This document shows positions 43,050 through 51,224 of a DNA stretch of 64,000 bases, piece by piece. Source of the stretch: Gelatiniphilus marinus. Its GTDB lineage: Bacteria; Bacteroidota; Bacteroidia; Flavobacteriales; Flavobacteriaceae. Position 1 is the stretch's first letter, and each line of letters starts with the position of its first letter. Position numbers and translations under genes: made by a program. The stretch lies in NCBI RefSeq assembly GCF_042678305.1, contig NZ_JBHUDT010000001.1. The stretch is one strand, 5' to 3'. The notes under the pieces were generated by a model. It worked only from the letters and a program-made list of their open reading frames with translations, did not search any database and was not told where the DNA came from.

Positions 43050-43669
43050 TTTTAAAACGCTTATTAGCATATTTTAGCATCGTATTGCTGGCAACAGCTT
43101 GTTATAAATACGATAAACCAAAAAAGCCAGGGAATTTAATCCCAAAGGAAAAAATGGTTAATATTATAATGGATGTTAGGTTGCTATCTTCTGCTAACGG
43201 CGCCAACAAAACAGTCTTGGAAAAAAACAATTTGCAAGCCGAAGCCTATATTTATAAAAAATACAATATAGATAGTTTGCAGTTTGCCTTAAGCAACAAT
43301 TATTATGCCTATTTTGTTGATGATTATAACGCGATTTACGAAAAAGTTAAAGATAGTTTTCAAGTTTTAAAAACCAAATATGCCGATTTGGCAAAACAAG
43401 AAGAGCAGGAAAAAAAATATAGAGATTCCATTCATGCCATTATAAAAAAAGACTCAACACGCATTATAAAACTTAAAGAACAACTAAGCGTACTGGTAAA
43501 AAAAGATTCGCTAAAGCCCTTGATTAAAAAAGACTCTATTCAATTAATAAAATTGAAAGATTCTTTAAATATGCTAATTAAAAAAGATTATACAACCCGG
43601 TTTAAGCTAAAATCTAAAAAAGAAGAAGGGTTAATTATACCTGTTTCAGATATAGGTTTCCAACAGTAG
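43046..43669 (+). CDS. DUF4296 lipoprotein with C-terminal tandem repeat
   Basis: This 207-residue lipoprotein (MILKRLLAYFSIVLLATACYKY, cysteine at residue 19) carries a DUF4296 domain: LIPKEKMVNIIMDVRLLSSANG followed by AEAYIYKKYNIDSLQFALSNNYYA. The last 70 residues are an unusual lysine-rich repeat: IKKDSTRIIKLKEQLSVLVKK and IKKDSIQLIKLKDSLNMLIKK, 26 residues apart and nearly the same. They likely form a coiled coil or helical extension in the periplasm. The gene overlaps pyrC by 4 bases and its end overlaps the convergent epimerase gene by 35 bases. The family role is unknown. Confidence 0.84.
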   Translation: MILKRLLAYFSIVLLATACYKYDKPKKPGNLIPKEKMVNIIMDVRLLSSANGANKTVLEKNNLQAEAYIYKKYNIDSLQFALSNNYYAYFVDDYNAIYEKVKDSFQVLKTKYADLAKQEEQEKKYRDSIHAIIKKDSTRIIKLKEQLSVLVKKDSLKPLIKKDSIQLIKLKDSLNMLIKKDYTTRFKLKSKKEEGLIIPVSDIGFQQ

Positions 43670-44642
43670 TGATGCTTTCGCTTATTGGTGTAAATTCAAA
43701 GCCTGTGGCATTTTTAATTTTAACATTGCTGTAATTTGTTTTAGAATGTAACGATGTTACCAATTGCTTTGTTAATTGCCTTCTTTTCCCTGTTAATTTA
43801 TGTGTTAACCAATCCATCCTCCAAGCTATTTGCAACAACCCATATTTAGCTTCTTTTACAGGTGGCTTTGCGTTTACGGCTTTTGCCAGGGTTTGTAAAA
43901 ACTGCTTGTAGGTCCAATTTTCGGCTACTATTATAAAACGCTCGTTTTTAATATCGCTTTTTAAAAGTGAAATCATATTAGAAACCACGTCTTTTACATC
44001 AACCAATCCAACAGTTCCGGCGGTGTAATATTTTAAGCCTTTATGTGCTTTTTTAAATAAACTGCCGCTGCCATAGTGCCAAATTCCCGCACCTAAAATA
44101 ACCCCGGGGTTTACAATAACCACATTTACACCTTCTTGTGTGGCCCGCCAAACTTCCATTTCGGCACCGTATTTTGTAATGGCATAAACACTGTTGTCTT
44201 GTTCTGGGTTCCATTCTGTATTCTCGGTAATAGGTTGGTTATTTATTGTATTGCCAAGGGTTGCAATAGAACTTACATAACATAATTTTTCTATGTGGTT
44301 GGAGATACAAAGGTTAACAATATTTGCAGTACCATCTATATTGGTTCGACGTAAAAGCTGGTATTTATCAGGTTCAAAAGATACAAATGCAGCACAATGA
44401 TACAGGTATTTTACACCATTAAAAGCATCAGATAATAACGGCATATCTAAAATATCGGCTTCAACCCAATCAATAGATTTAAAGAGCGACTCGTAATTTT
44501 CGGTATAACTAGAGAACACTTGTTTTACATTCTCAAGTTTACGCTTATTTCTATAAATCGCCCTTACGGTTTCGTTATTACTAACCAGTTTGTACAGTAA
44601 ATGCGCACCAACTAATCCTGTGCCTCCGGTAACTAAAATCAT
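43635..44642 (-). CDS. NAD-dependent epimerase/dehydratase family protein
   Basis: The 335 residues are an extended short-chain dehydrogenase: MILVTGGTGLVGAHLLYKLV with GxxGxxG, YRNKRKLENVKQVF, a central CYVSSIATLG strand with the serine, and YAITKYGAEMEVWRATQEG with the YxxxK pair. The C-terminal part (RLGVKPP-like segment NAKPPVKEAKYGLLQIAWRM) suggests a nucleotide-sugar or steroid-like substrate; the true one is unknown. It runs against the DUF4296 gene with a 35-base tail-to-tail overlap, so antisense effects are possible. It diverges from tyrS with 236 bases between. Confidence 0.87.
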   Translation of the reverse strand: MILVTGGTGLVGAHLLYKLVSNNETVRAIYRNKRKLENVKQVFSSYTENYESLFKSIDWVEADILDMPLLSDAFNGVKYLYHCAAFVSFEPDKYQLLRRTNIDGTANIVNLCISNHIEKLCYVSSIATLGNTINNQPITENTEWNPEQDNSVYAITKYGAEMEVWRATQEGVNVVIVNPGVILGAGIWHYGSGSLFKKAHKGLKYYTAGTVGLVDVKDVVSNMISLLKSDIKNERFIIVAENWTYKQFLQTLAKAVNAKPPVKEAKYGLLQIAWRMDWLTHKLTGKRRQLTKQLVTSLHSKTNYSNVKIKNATGFEFTPISESITTVGNLYLKQV

Positions 44643-44845
44643 GCCACTAAAGTAATGAATAATTCAAATAGATAATGGGAAAAGTTGGTTTTCAGTCTCA
44701 GCCTCAGTAGCGGCGGCAGTAATCAGTAAAAAAAATACATTTTTGGTTCCCGTGCAAAAAGAGTTTATTAACCCAAAACCCATCGACCTTCGTCTTTTAA
44801 CCCAAAGAATTATTAATAATACAAGCGTAATTATACACGTATTTT

Positions 44846-44853
44846 TATCTTTG
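44846..44853 (+). promoter_or_regulatory. Minus-7 box of tyrS
   Basis: TATCTTTG matches TAnnTTTG, 25 bases before ATG 44879. No minus-33 TTG was found in the expected window. Confidence 0.5.
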
Positions 44854-44878
44854 CATAGTTTTTTAAAAATAATAGAGA

Positions 44879-46171
44879 ATGATAAAGAATTTTGTTGAAG
44901 AATTAACTTGGAGGGGCATGATACAAGATAGCATGCCAGGAACAGAAGAACACCTTATGGAAGCAATGCGTTTGGCGTATGTGGGCATTGACCCAACGGC
45001 AGATTCGTTACACATTGGCCATTTAGTAGGTGTTATGGGTCTTAAACATTTTCAGTTATCAGGACACAAACCCGTTGCCCTAGTTGGCGGAGCCACAGGG
45101 ATGATTGGAGACCCTTCGGGAAAATCGGCAGAGCGCAACTTACTTAACGAAGAAACACTTTTGCACAACCAAAATGCTATTAAAGAACAATTATCGCGAT
45201 TTTTGGATTTTGATAGTGATGCTGAAAACGCTGCCATTATTGTTAACAATTACGACTGGATGAAACAGTTTTCTTTTCTAGAATTTATTCGCGATGTGGG
45301 CAAGCATATTACCGTAAATTATATGATGGCAAAAGATTCAGTAAAAAAACGTTTATCATCAGAATCATCGGTAGGCATGAGCTTTACAGAATTTACTTAC
45401 CAACTGGTGCAGGGCTACGATTTTTTACACCTTTACAGAGATAAAAACTGCACCCTTCAAATGGGCGGTAGCGACCAGTGGGGCAATATTACCACAGGTA
45501 CAGAGTTAATAAGACGTGTTGATTCTGGAAAAGGATACGCCTTAACATGGCCATTAATTACCAAAGCCGATGGCACCAAGTTTGGAAAAACCGAAGGCGG
45601 GAATATTTGGCTTGACGCCGAAAGAACATCGCCATACAAGTTTTACCAATATTGGCTAAACACCAGTGATGCAGATGCCGAAAAGTATATAAAAATCTTT
45701 ACTTTTTTAACCCGTGCAGAAATTGAAGGCCTAATAGAACAACACAAAGAAGCCCCACATTTGCGCGTCTTGCAAAAACGCTTAGCCGAAGAAATTACAA
45801 CCATGGTACACTCTAAAGAAGATTTAGATAATGCCATAAAAGCCAGTTCTATTTTGTTTGGAAAATCTACAAGCGACGATTTAAAACAATTAAACGAGCA
45901 AACTTTTTTAGATGTTTTTGATGGTGTACCACAAACCGAAATCGCAAAAAACGATATTGAAAACGGATTGGATATTATCGCAGCCTTGGCAGAGAAAGGC
46001 GGATTTTTAAAATCTAATGGTGAAGCGAGACGTGCGTTAAAAGAAAACTCTATTTCGGTAAATAAAGAAAAGGTAAAAGACGATTACAAAATTACCTCTA
46101 AAGACCTAATTAACAACAAGTTTGTATTATTACAGCGCGGTAAAAAAAATTACTTTGTATTGCGGGTATAA
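44879..46171 (+). CDS. tyrS: Tyrosyl-tRNA synthetase
   Basis: TyrRS charges tRNA-Tyr. The 430 residues have MIKNFVEELTWRGMIQDSMPGTEEHL, class I HIGH motif as LHIGHLVGVMGLKHF, the tyrosine-contacting QLVQGYDFLHLYRDKNCTLQMGGSDQWGN, KFGKTEGG as the KMSKS equivalent, and a C-terminal S4 domain (GEARRALKENSISVNKEKV). The promoter box TATCTTTG lies at 44846-44853, 25 bases upstream of ATG 44879. I found no T-box, as expected in this phylum. A weak hairpin follows at 46192-46226. Confidence 0.97.
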   Translation: MIKNFVEELTWRGMIQDSMPGTEEHLMEAMRLAYVGIDPTADSLHIGHLVGVMGLKHFQLSGHKPVALVGGATGMIGDPSGKSAERNLLNEETLLHNQNAIKEQLSRFLDFDSDAENAAIIVNNYDWMKQFSFLEFIRDVGKHITVNYMMAKDSVKKRLSSESSVGMSFTEFTYQLVQGYDFLHLYRDKNCTLQMGGSDQWGNITTGTELIRRVDSGKGYALTWPLITKADGTKFGKTEGGNIWLDAERTSPYKFYQYWLNTSDADAEKYIKIFTFLTRAEIEGLIEQHKEAPHLRVLQKRLAEEITTMVHSKEDLDNAIKASSILFGKSTSDDLKQLNEQTFLDVFDGVPQTEIAKNDIENGLDIIAALAEKGGFLKSNGEARRALKENSISVNKEKVKDDYKITSKDLINNKFVLLQRGKKNYFVLRV

Positions 46172-46191
46172 GGTATAAAGCTTATAAGACA

Positions 46192-46226
46192 CTTATACCA
46201 TTTGCAATTAACGTTAATGGTATAAG
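46192..46226. terminator. Hairpin between tyrS and the convergent gene
   Basis: CTTATACCATT (46192-46202) and AATGGTATAAG (46216-46226) form an 11-bp perfect stem; the loop includes the ATTAACGTTAAT palindrome. Weak T runs follow, so this is a plausible but weak terminator. Confidence 0.55.
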
Positions 46227-46263
46227 CAGGTTTTCTTGCAATTTTGGGCTTTGCGCCAAACCA

Positions 46264-46770
46264 CTATTTTGATTTTTTGTACAAGCCATCAAAAGCTACG
46301 CTTACTTTATTATTGCTGGTAATGGTTTCCCAGTATTGGCGTACGGTGCCGTCTGGATTTGAGGTCCACGTTACGCGATGGTAAAACGGGTTTCCATCCT
46401 TGTTGGTTTTGGTTTGGGTTTTTAAAATCATTTGGTTTCCTACCCTATTGCCTTTTAAATGCAAGATCGCCCCTTGGTTGTCCACCCATATTTGCTCCCA
46501 TTGTTTGGTTTTGGCATTGTAAAAATTGTTGCTGGTTCCTGTATAGTTCCCTTTTGCACTAATCCACTGCTCTCGAACAATACAGTTGTCTTGAATTTTA
46601 TCTATTCGATTAGTTCCTGCAACAGTTCTGTCTGGGTTTGTTACGGTCCAACTGCCTATCCAAAAATCGAATTCCTTATGTTTTTCCGTACAGCAAAAAC
46701 AATTATTACTTTGTGCAAATCCGATTGATACAACTAGCAAAAACAATATTGAAAGTTTAAAGCATTTCAT
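46264..46770 (-). CDS. Small exported beta-rich protein, function unknown
   Basis: The 168-residue protein has a signal peptide (MKCFKLSILFLLVVSIGFAQ). Mature residues contain a cysteine-rich start (NNCFCCTEKHKEFDFWIGSWTVTNPDR) and many aromatic residues in a beta-rich pattern (WEQIWVDNQGAILHLKGNRVG; RVTWTSNPDGTVRQYWET). DFWIGSWTV is the family-like starting motif of DUF1579-type lipocalin-like proteins, but I cannot confirm the relation. It probably acts in the periplasm. It runs convergently with tyrS. Confidence 0.6.
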   Translation of the reverse strand: MKCFKLSILFLLVVSIGFAQSNNCFCCTEKHKEFDFWIGSWTVTNPDRTVAGTNRIDKIQDNCIVREQWISAKGNYTGTSNNFYNAKTKQWEQIWVDNQGAILHLKGNRVGNQMILKTQTKTNKDGNPFYHRVTWTSNPDGTVRQYWETITSNNKVSVAFDGLYKKSK

Positions 46771-47051
46771 TATTTTAAAAATTTAGGTAGCGCATTTTAT
46801 TTGATAAAAAATTAAATCTTTATTCTGGTGCAAGTAAAACTTAAAACACTAAAACTAAATTTAGTCGCTGTTTAAAATGGTAAACGTTGTTTTAAATTTA
46901 TAAAATATAAACAAAAAACAACTTTAAATTAACACAATGTTAGTATTTAAGTTTACTGTTTGTTGTCTTAAATAAAAAAATACCCATTGGCTGCTTTTTA
47001 TTATTAATAAAAAAATGTATATTTAATATCTACTTTTTTACAAAAAGCAAA
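46771..47051. other. 281-base intergenic region
   Basis: AT-rich leader between the exported protein (46264-46770) and the Lacal_2735-like gene. Nothing beyond presumed promoters is visible. Confidence 0.45.
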
Positions 47052-47255
47052 ATGGACAGAATAGAGGTTATTAAAAGCAATCAAGCCCTGCTTAACAAAC
47101 GCTATAAAGAGCTTATGGAAATTGCTTATAATTTTAGGCAAACCGATTCTGCTCTAAGTGATATTTCAGAATACAAAGCCATAAAGCTTCTTAACAAACT
47201 CAACAGATTAAAATATCTGTCTAGAGAATTAGCGCAAAGCCCTGTGCAATCTTAA
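47052..47255 (+). CDS. Small Lacal_2735-like protein
   Basis: The 67-residue protein (MDRIEVIKSNQALLNKRYKELMEIAYNFRQTDSALSDISEYKA...) is fully helical by residue pattern and has no signal peptide. The segment LNKRYKELMEIAYNFRQTDSALSDISEYKA resembles the short flavobacterial family named Lacal_2735 (L..RYK.LM.EA..LS...R..SD). It is flanked by non-coding stretches of about 280 and 90 bases, so it is monocistronic. The role is unknown. Confidence 0.6.
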   Translation: MDRIEVIKSNQALLNKRYKELMEIAYNFRQTDSALSDISEYKAIKLLNKLNRLKYLSRELAQSPVQS

Positions 47256-47348
47256 AGTTTTTTAACTTTTACAAAACATCCAAAAAACTGGTTTACACGT
47301 AATTTATATAAGTTAAGTGCCAATTATATTATTGAAAAAAAAAACGTT

Positions 47349-47495
47349 ATGAGTCCGCATTTTTGTAAAGTTGGAAAAATTAAGCCCAATCTAAATAAAC
47401 TGATAAGTTTAAAGGAATTAGAAAATAAAATCGCAAATTTTGTAGAAGATACCACAAAGCTTGAAACACCCCAAAACCTAAGCACCGGTTTTTAA
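47349..47495 (+). CDS. Short open frame (48 residues)
   Basis: A clean ATG frame of 48 codons (MSPHFCKVGKIKPNLNKLI...) ends with TAA at 47495. It is preceded by an A-rich stretch and separated from the Lacal_2735-like gene by 93 bases. The composition (lysine/leucine helix, KLISLKELENKIANFVED) is compatible with a real helical microprotein. I recognise no family and the ORF is short enough to be chance. I report it because the neighbourhood (47256-47918) is otherwise empty. Confidence 0.3.
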   Translation: MSPHFCKVGKIKPNLNKLISLKELENKIANFVEDTTKLETPQNLSTGF

Positions 47496-47918
47496 ATAAA
47501 CCACTATAACTGGCCGGTAATCATCTTTTATATAATCTCATTTTTTAAAATATTATCTTCTATTAAAAACAACACTACATAACAAAAACACCTTTGTGTA
47601 AGACTTACCATTTACGCTATTTAAAAATTAAATATCTAAAGAAATCTCACTTTCACACAATTAAAACATACGCCTTTCAATTTGTTTTTGTTAAAAAAAT
47701 AGCTTAATATTACTACATATTTCTCCTTATTTTTTTATTTATAGCATTGTAATAATAATAATAAAGACGCCTTTAAAATTAAATTATAAATGCATTTTAT
47801 TATGCTAAATTACAGTCTGTTGCTAAAAGCAGTCTTTCATACATTCTACCATTAATACCAATTTAGCAATTTGTAGATATGGTGCTGTTTATTAATCATA
47901 CCAATAAATCCTATTTTT
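47496..47918. other. 423-base intergenic region before the VWA gene
   Basis: AT-rich sequence containing GGCCGG at 47514 and A/T tracts. I see no open frame, hairpin with T run or convincing TAnnTTTG box here, so the VWA promoter is not identified. Confidence 0.4.
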
Positions 47919-49322
47919 ATGAAGCTATTAACCACTCTAGTTTGTACTTTAAGTTTAATGTTTCAAACTTTTTCGCAAGAACAAAAAACACCATCTCCAA
48001 TCTTGTTTATCTACGATGCCAGCGGCTCTATGTGGGGTAAACTGGATGGTAAAACCAAAAAGGAAATTGCTTTGGAAGTATTAACAACATCCGTAAATAA
48101 CCTTCCCGACAATCAAAACATCGGACTAATGGCGTATGGCCATCGCAAAAAAGGCGATTGCAACGACATTGAATTTTTAGTCGATTTAAAAAACGCATCC
48201 AAAACCCATATTACAAAAGCGGTAAGCAATATAAATGCTTTAGGGAAAACGCCTTTAGCGCGTTCGGCAGCACTCGCAATCAATTCATTAAAAGAAAGCA
48301 AAACCAAAGCAACCATTATTTTAATAACCGATGGCATTGAATCTTGCGACGGCAATATTTGCGATATAGTTTCAAAAGCAAAAACCGATGGCATCGATTT
48401 TAAACTCCATATTGTAGGCTTCGGACTTGAAGAAGGTGAAACCGAACAATTAAAATGCGCTGCCAATGCCGGTGGCGGAAAGTATTACGATGCCGCTAAT
48501 GCGAGCGATTTGGGTAAAGGGCTCACAGAAGCAACAAACACAACCGTAGATGATCCTCCTGGGAATTTTTCAATTTATGCTACAAAAAATGGAGAGCCTG
48601 TTGATGCTTGGGTTAGAATAGTAAAAACAGGTACCAATAAAGAAATTGATGGCACACGAACCTATCGCGATACGGGTTGGGTACATCTGCCTCCGGGAAA
48701 ATATAACATGATTGTAAACCCTTTAGAAAACACCAAAATTAATGGAACTACTATAATTATTGAAAGTATAAAAGATAAAATCGGACATAAAACGGTAAGT
48801 TTTGATGGCGGAAAAATAAATCTTTTAACGCTTAATAATAATGAAGGTTGGGATGCCACAAGCAAAGTAAAAACACAAGAGGGTAAAGTAGTTGGTGGTA
48901 GCAGAACTTATGGAAGAACGCAGACCATTGAGGTAAACCCGGGTACTTACGATATTGAAGTGATGGGTTTACGCATGAAAGGTTTAGAAACTAAATACAC
49001 AATTGAAGATGTTATAGTAGAATCTGGTAAAACCATTGAAGTTTCACATAATTTTAAAACAGGCATTGCCATGATTGGTGTAAAAAGCGGAGAAACTTTA
49101 GTTGATGCTGTTGTTAGTATAAAAGAAAAAAAATCTGGAAAAAATGTTGCAGGCAGCAGAACCTACACTTCAAATAACAGCAACCCCAGAGAGTTTTTAT
49201 TAAATCCAGGAATTTACGAAGTAAAAGTTAGTGCTGTAAAAAAAGAATACGCTGGCAAAAAAGAAACATTTACTATTCAAGTTAAGCAAGGAGAAACCGT
49301 AACCAAAATAATTCGTTTTTAA
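47919..49322 (+). CDS. Secreted VWA-domain protein with three C-terminal repeats
   Basis: The 467-residue protein has a signal peptide (MKLLTTLVCTLSLMFQTFSQ) and a VWA domain with intact MIDAS: IYDASGSMWGK (DxSxS), the threonine in GKTPLARS and the aspartate in LITDGIES. The segments GLMAYGHRKKGDCNDIEFLVDL and HIVGFGLEEGE match the branch of VWA proteins shared with proteobacteria. From about residue 205 there are three similar domains of roughly 85-95 residues, each with a GT/SRTY motif followed by PGxY near its end (DGTRTYRDTGWVHLPPGKYN; GGSRTYGRTQTIEVNPGTYD; AGSRTYTSNNSNPREFLLNPGIYE). A ligand-binding or adhesive role is likely. A membrane protein follows 2 bases later. Confidence 0.85.
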   Translation: MKLLTTLVCTLSLMFQTFSQEQKTPSPILFIYDASGSMWGKLDGKTKKEIALEVLTTSVNNLPDNQNIGLMAYGHRKKGDCNDIEFLVDLKNASKTHITKAVSNINALGKTPLARSAALAINSLKESKTKATIILITDGIESCDGNICDIVSKAKTDGIDFKLHIVGFGLEEGETEQLKCAANAGGGKYYDAANASDLGKGLTEATNTTVDDPPGNFSIYATKNGEPVDAWVRIVKTGTNKEIDGTRTYRDTGWVHLPPGKYNMIVNPLENTKINGTTIIIESIKDKIGHKTVSFDGGKINLLTLNNNEGWDATSKVKTQEGKVVGGSRTYGRTQTIEVNPGTYDIEVMGLRMKGLETKYTIEDVIVESGKTIEVSHNFKTGIAMIGVKSGETLVDAVVSIKEKKSGKNVAGSRTYTSNNSNPREFLLNPGIYEVKVSAVKKEYAGKKETFTIQVKQGETVTKIIRF

Positions 49323-49324
49323 TC

Positions 49325-50317
49325 ATGGCACATAAAATGTTCAAAGCTTATAGTTTTTTAATGTACTTTCTTGCAATTATTGCCTTTTTCTTTTTAGGGT
49401 TGGTTTATGCTGGTATTACAGAAGCCGCAAAAGGGCAAATGTTGGCTGGTGGCGCTATTGTTTTTGGCTACGGGGTTATTGGCGCTTTTATTGGCTTATG
49501 TTTAGCAATTATATTTGCCTATAACCTTAAAAGACATTTGATTATAAAAATTAATGTATTGCTGGTATTAATTATTGCAGCCTCGGTTGCTTATTTTACC
49601 ATTAAATACCAACAACGCCAAAAAGAAAAAGAACAACATAAAATTGAGCAACAAAAAACAAAAAGACCCACCACTCGGGCTGAAAATAAAACAATGAATT
49701 CTCTGGCGTTATTCACTAAAAAAATTGAAACCACAAGCGATATGGAATTGAAAAGCGAAATGGGGTTGGGCATGTTTACTCCTAATTTCCACGATAACAA
49801 AACGCTTTATTTTTACGGTAATTTAACCCAAGGAAAATCGGTTCAAGAGCATACACCAATAGACAGTATTACCTTTAAACAACGTGAATACGGTGGTTTT
49901 GATATTGCTACTGCACCGCCTTGGTTAGTGCCCGATCATTTAAAATTAGATTACGATATGTTGTATTTTAAAGTACAGTCCATATCCCATGATTTTATTG
50001 AAGTTACTGTTAATACCACTAACAACCAAACCCGTTTTGTAGATCGTTATGCTGGAAAATTAATGTATTGGCCAGAGTTTCTTTTGGTGATAAACAGCGT
50101 GAAGTTTCCCAATCCCGAAAAGCATAATATTTATACACGACCTTTTGAGGAAGCAGGCACAACAAAAACACCATATAGTTTTTTACGACCAATAAAAATT
50201 AAAGATGAATGGATGTACGTGGCGTTGCTGGATTACGATTTTAATGTGAAGGGTCAGGGTTGGATTCGGTGGAAAAAAGGTGGCAAAATGCTGATTAGGT
50301 ATTCATTGTTAAGTTGA
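49325..50317 (+). CDS. Membrane protein, partner of the VWA protein
   Basis: This 330-residue protein has three N-terminal hydrophobic helices (FLMYFLAIIAFFFLGLVYAG; GAIVFGYGVIGAFIGLCLAIIFAY; IKINVLLVLIIAASVAYFTI), then a charged linker (QQRQKEKEQHKIEQQK) and a C-terminal domain of about 210 residues that is beta-rich with several aromatic residues (NKTLYFYGNLTQGK, PIDSITFKQREYGGFDIA, WIRWKKGGKMLIRYS). No known domain is recognised. The 2-base gap to the VWA gene shows co-expression; the large extracytoplasmic domain could be its binding partner, which is an inference. Confidence 0.6.
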   Translation: MAHKMFKAYSFLMYFLAIIAFFFLGLVYAGITEAAKGQMLAGGAIVFGYGVIGAFIGLCLAIIFAYNLKRHLIIKINVLLVLIIAASVAYFTIKYQQRQKEKEQHKIEQQKTKRPTTRAENKTMNSLALFTKKIETTSDMELKSEMGLGMFTPNFHDNKTLYFYGNLTQGKSVQEHTPIDSITFKQREYGGFDIATAPPWLVPDHLKLDYDMLYFKVQSISHDFIEVTVNTTNNQTRFVDRYAGKLMYWPEFLLVINSVKFPNPEKHNIYTRPFEEAGTTKTPYSFLRPIKIKDEWMYVALLDYDFNVKGQGWIRWKKGGKMLIRYSLLS

Positions 50318-50335
50318 AACACACCGAGATTACTC

Positions 50336-50884
50336 TCAAAGCTTCCCACTGAAAACACTCACTCTAGAATTAAACGGATTTCCCGAAGCACGACGCAACA
50401 TCACCACTTGCCCACAATGCCAAAGCGCATCTGCAATGGGGCCGTTAATAAGATTCCAAAACGGAAATCTTTCGTTATCAAATTCAGAAAGATCTTTGGT
50501 TGCTTTTAAAATTTCCGAAGCCTCTTTTATGTTTAACAGGGTTTGTTTTCGTTTTTCTTCAAAGGTAAATTCCTTTTGGTTTTCATCTCTTTTTTCTTCG
50601 GATAAAGCATTAAGTAAAAAATTAGATAATCCCAATAAATGGTCGATGGTTTCAGCACTCGTTCGTCCGCTTTCACTGGGTTTATAATTTAGGTCTTCTT
50701 GTCGTAAGCCTTCGGTTGCCCAATAATATCTAAAGCCCAAACCATCAACCATTCTAGCGGCTACGGTTCCTGCGGTATAGGTTTGCGGGTATTCCGGAAT
50801 TTGGTAATACGGTAATTTTTCTTCATTTTGGGCCATAATAACTGTTGTTAATATTAAGGCTAATATTAGGGCGGATTTCTTCAT
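50336..50884 (-). CDS. DinB-like superfamily protein, exported
   Basis: The 182-residue protein has an N-terminal signal-like segment (MKKSALILALILTTVIMAQ). The helical bundle contains a histidine in IDHLLGLSNFLLNAL and one in DALWHCGQVVMLRRASGNP, the usual positions of the DinB/YfiT metal site. The C-terminus ends FNSRVSVFSGKL. DinB-family proteins are usually cytoplasmic thiol-transferase-like enzymes; an exported one is less usual and the substrate is unknown. It is followed on the same strand by no gene within the window direction (VWA partner is convergent), and the TfoX-like gene lies one base upstream. Confidence 0.8.
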   Translation of the reverse strand: MKKSALILALILTTVIMAQNEEKLPYYQIPEYPQTYTAGTVAARMVDGLGFRYYWATEGLRQEDLNYKPSESGRTSAETIDHLLGLSNFLLNALSEEKRDENQKEFTFEEKRKQTLLNIKEASEILKATKDLSEFDNERFPFWNLINGPIADALWHCGQVVMLRRASGNPFNSRVSVFSGKL

Positions 50885-50885
50885 T

Positions 50886-51209
50886 TTATTTAGGATTTAA
50901 AGTCATGACATAATCGTAACTTTCGTTTAAATAATATGCAACGTTATCTAAATTTTCAAGCATGTGGTCTGGAATTAACACGTAACCTTTCATGACCGCA
51001 CCGTAAGATGTATATGTTGAGGAATTGAATGCTTTGATGTATTTTTCTTGTACCTCTTTTGAAAATCGAATGCCTATTTCACCGGCCTTATTCAGCAATG
51101 AAAACATATACCCATTTGCCGAGGTATAAATCATCGATTTTCCTTTCCGCTCAAATCTCGGGCATTTATTAATGAGTTCGTCGTAAATTTTCAGTTTTTC
51201 TTCCCACAT
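50886..51209 (-). CDS. Small TfoX-N-like protein (tentative)
   Basis: This protein has 107 residues without signal. SMIYTSANGYMFSLLNKAGEIGIRFSKEVQEKYIKAF and YTSYGAVMKGYVLIPDHMLENLDNVAYYLNESYDYV resemble the small alpha/beta domain of TfoX N-terminal type proteins, where a strand ending in FxLxxxxxxGIRF is followed by a helix and a YVxxP strand. The match is my reading of the pattern and not strong. It lies one base upstream of the DinB-like gene and 15 bases downstream of the M28 peptidase on the same strand, so the three genes form a transcription unit. The function is open. Confidence 0.5.
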   Translation of the reverse strand: MWEEKLKIYDELINKCPRFERKGKSMIYTSANGYMFSLLNKAGEIGIRFSKEVQEKYIKAFNSSTYTSYGAVMKGYVLIPDHMLENLDNVAYYLNESYDYVMTLNPK

Positions 51210-51224
51210 AAAAACAAGCTTAAA

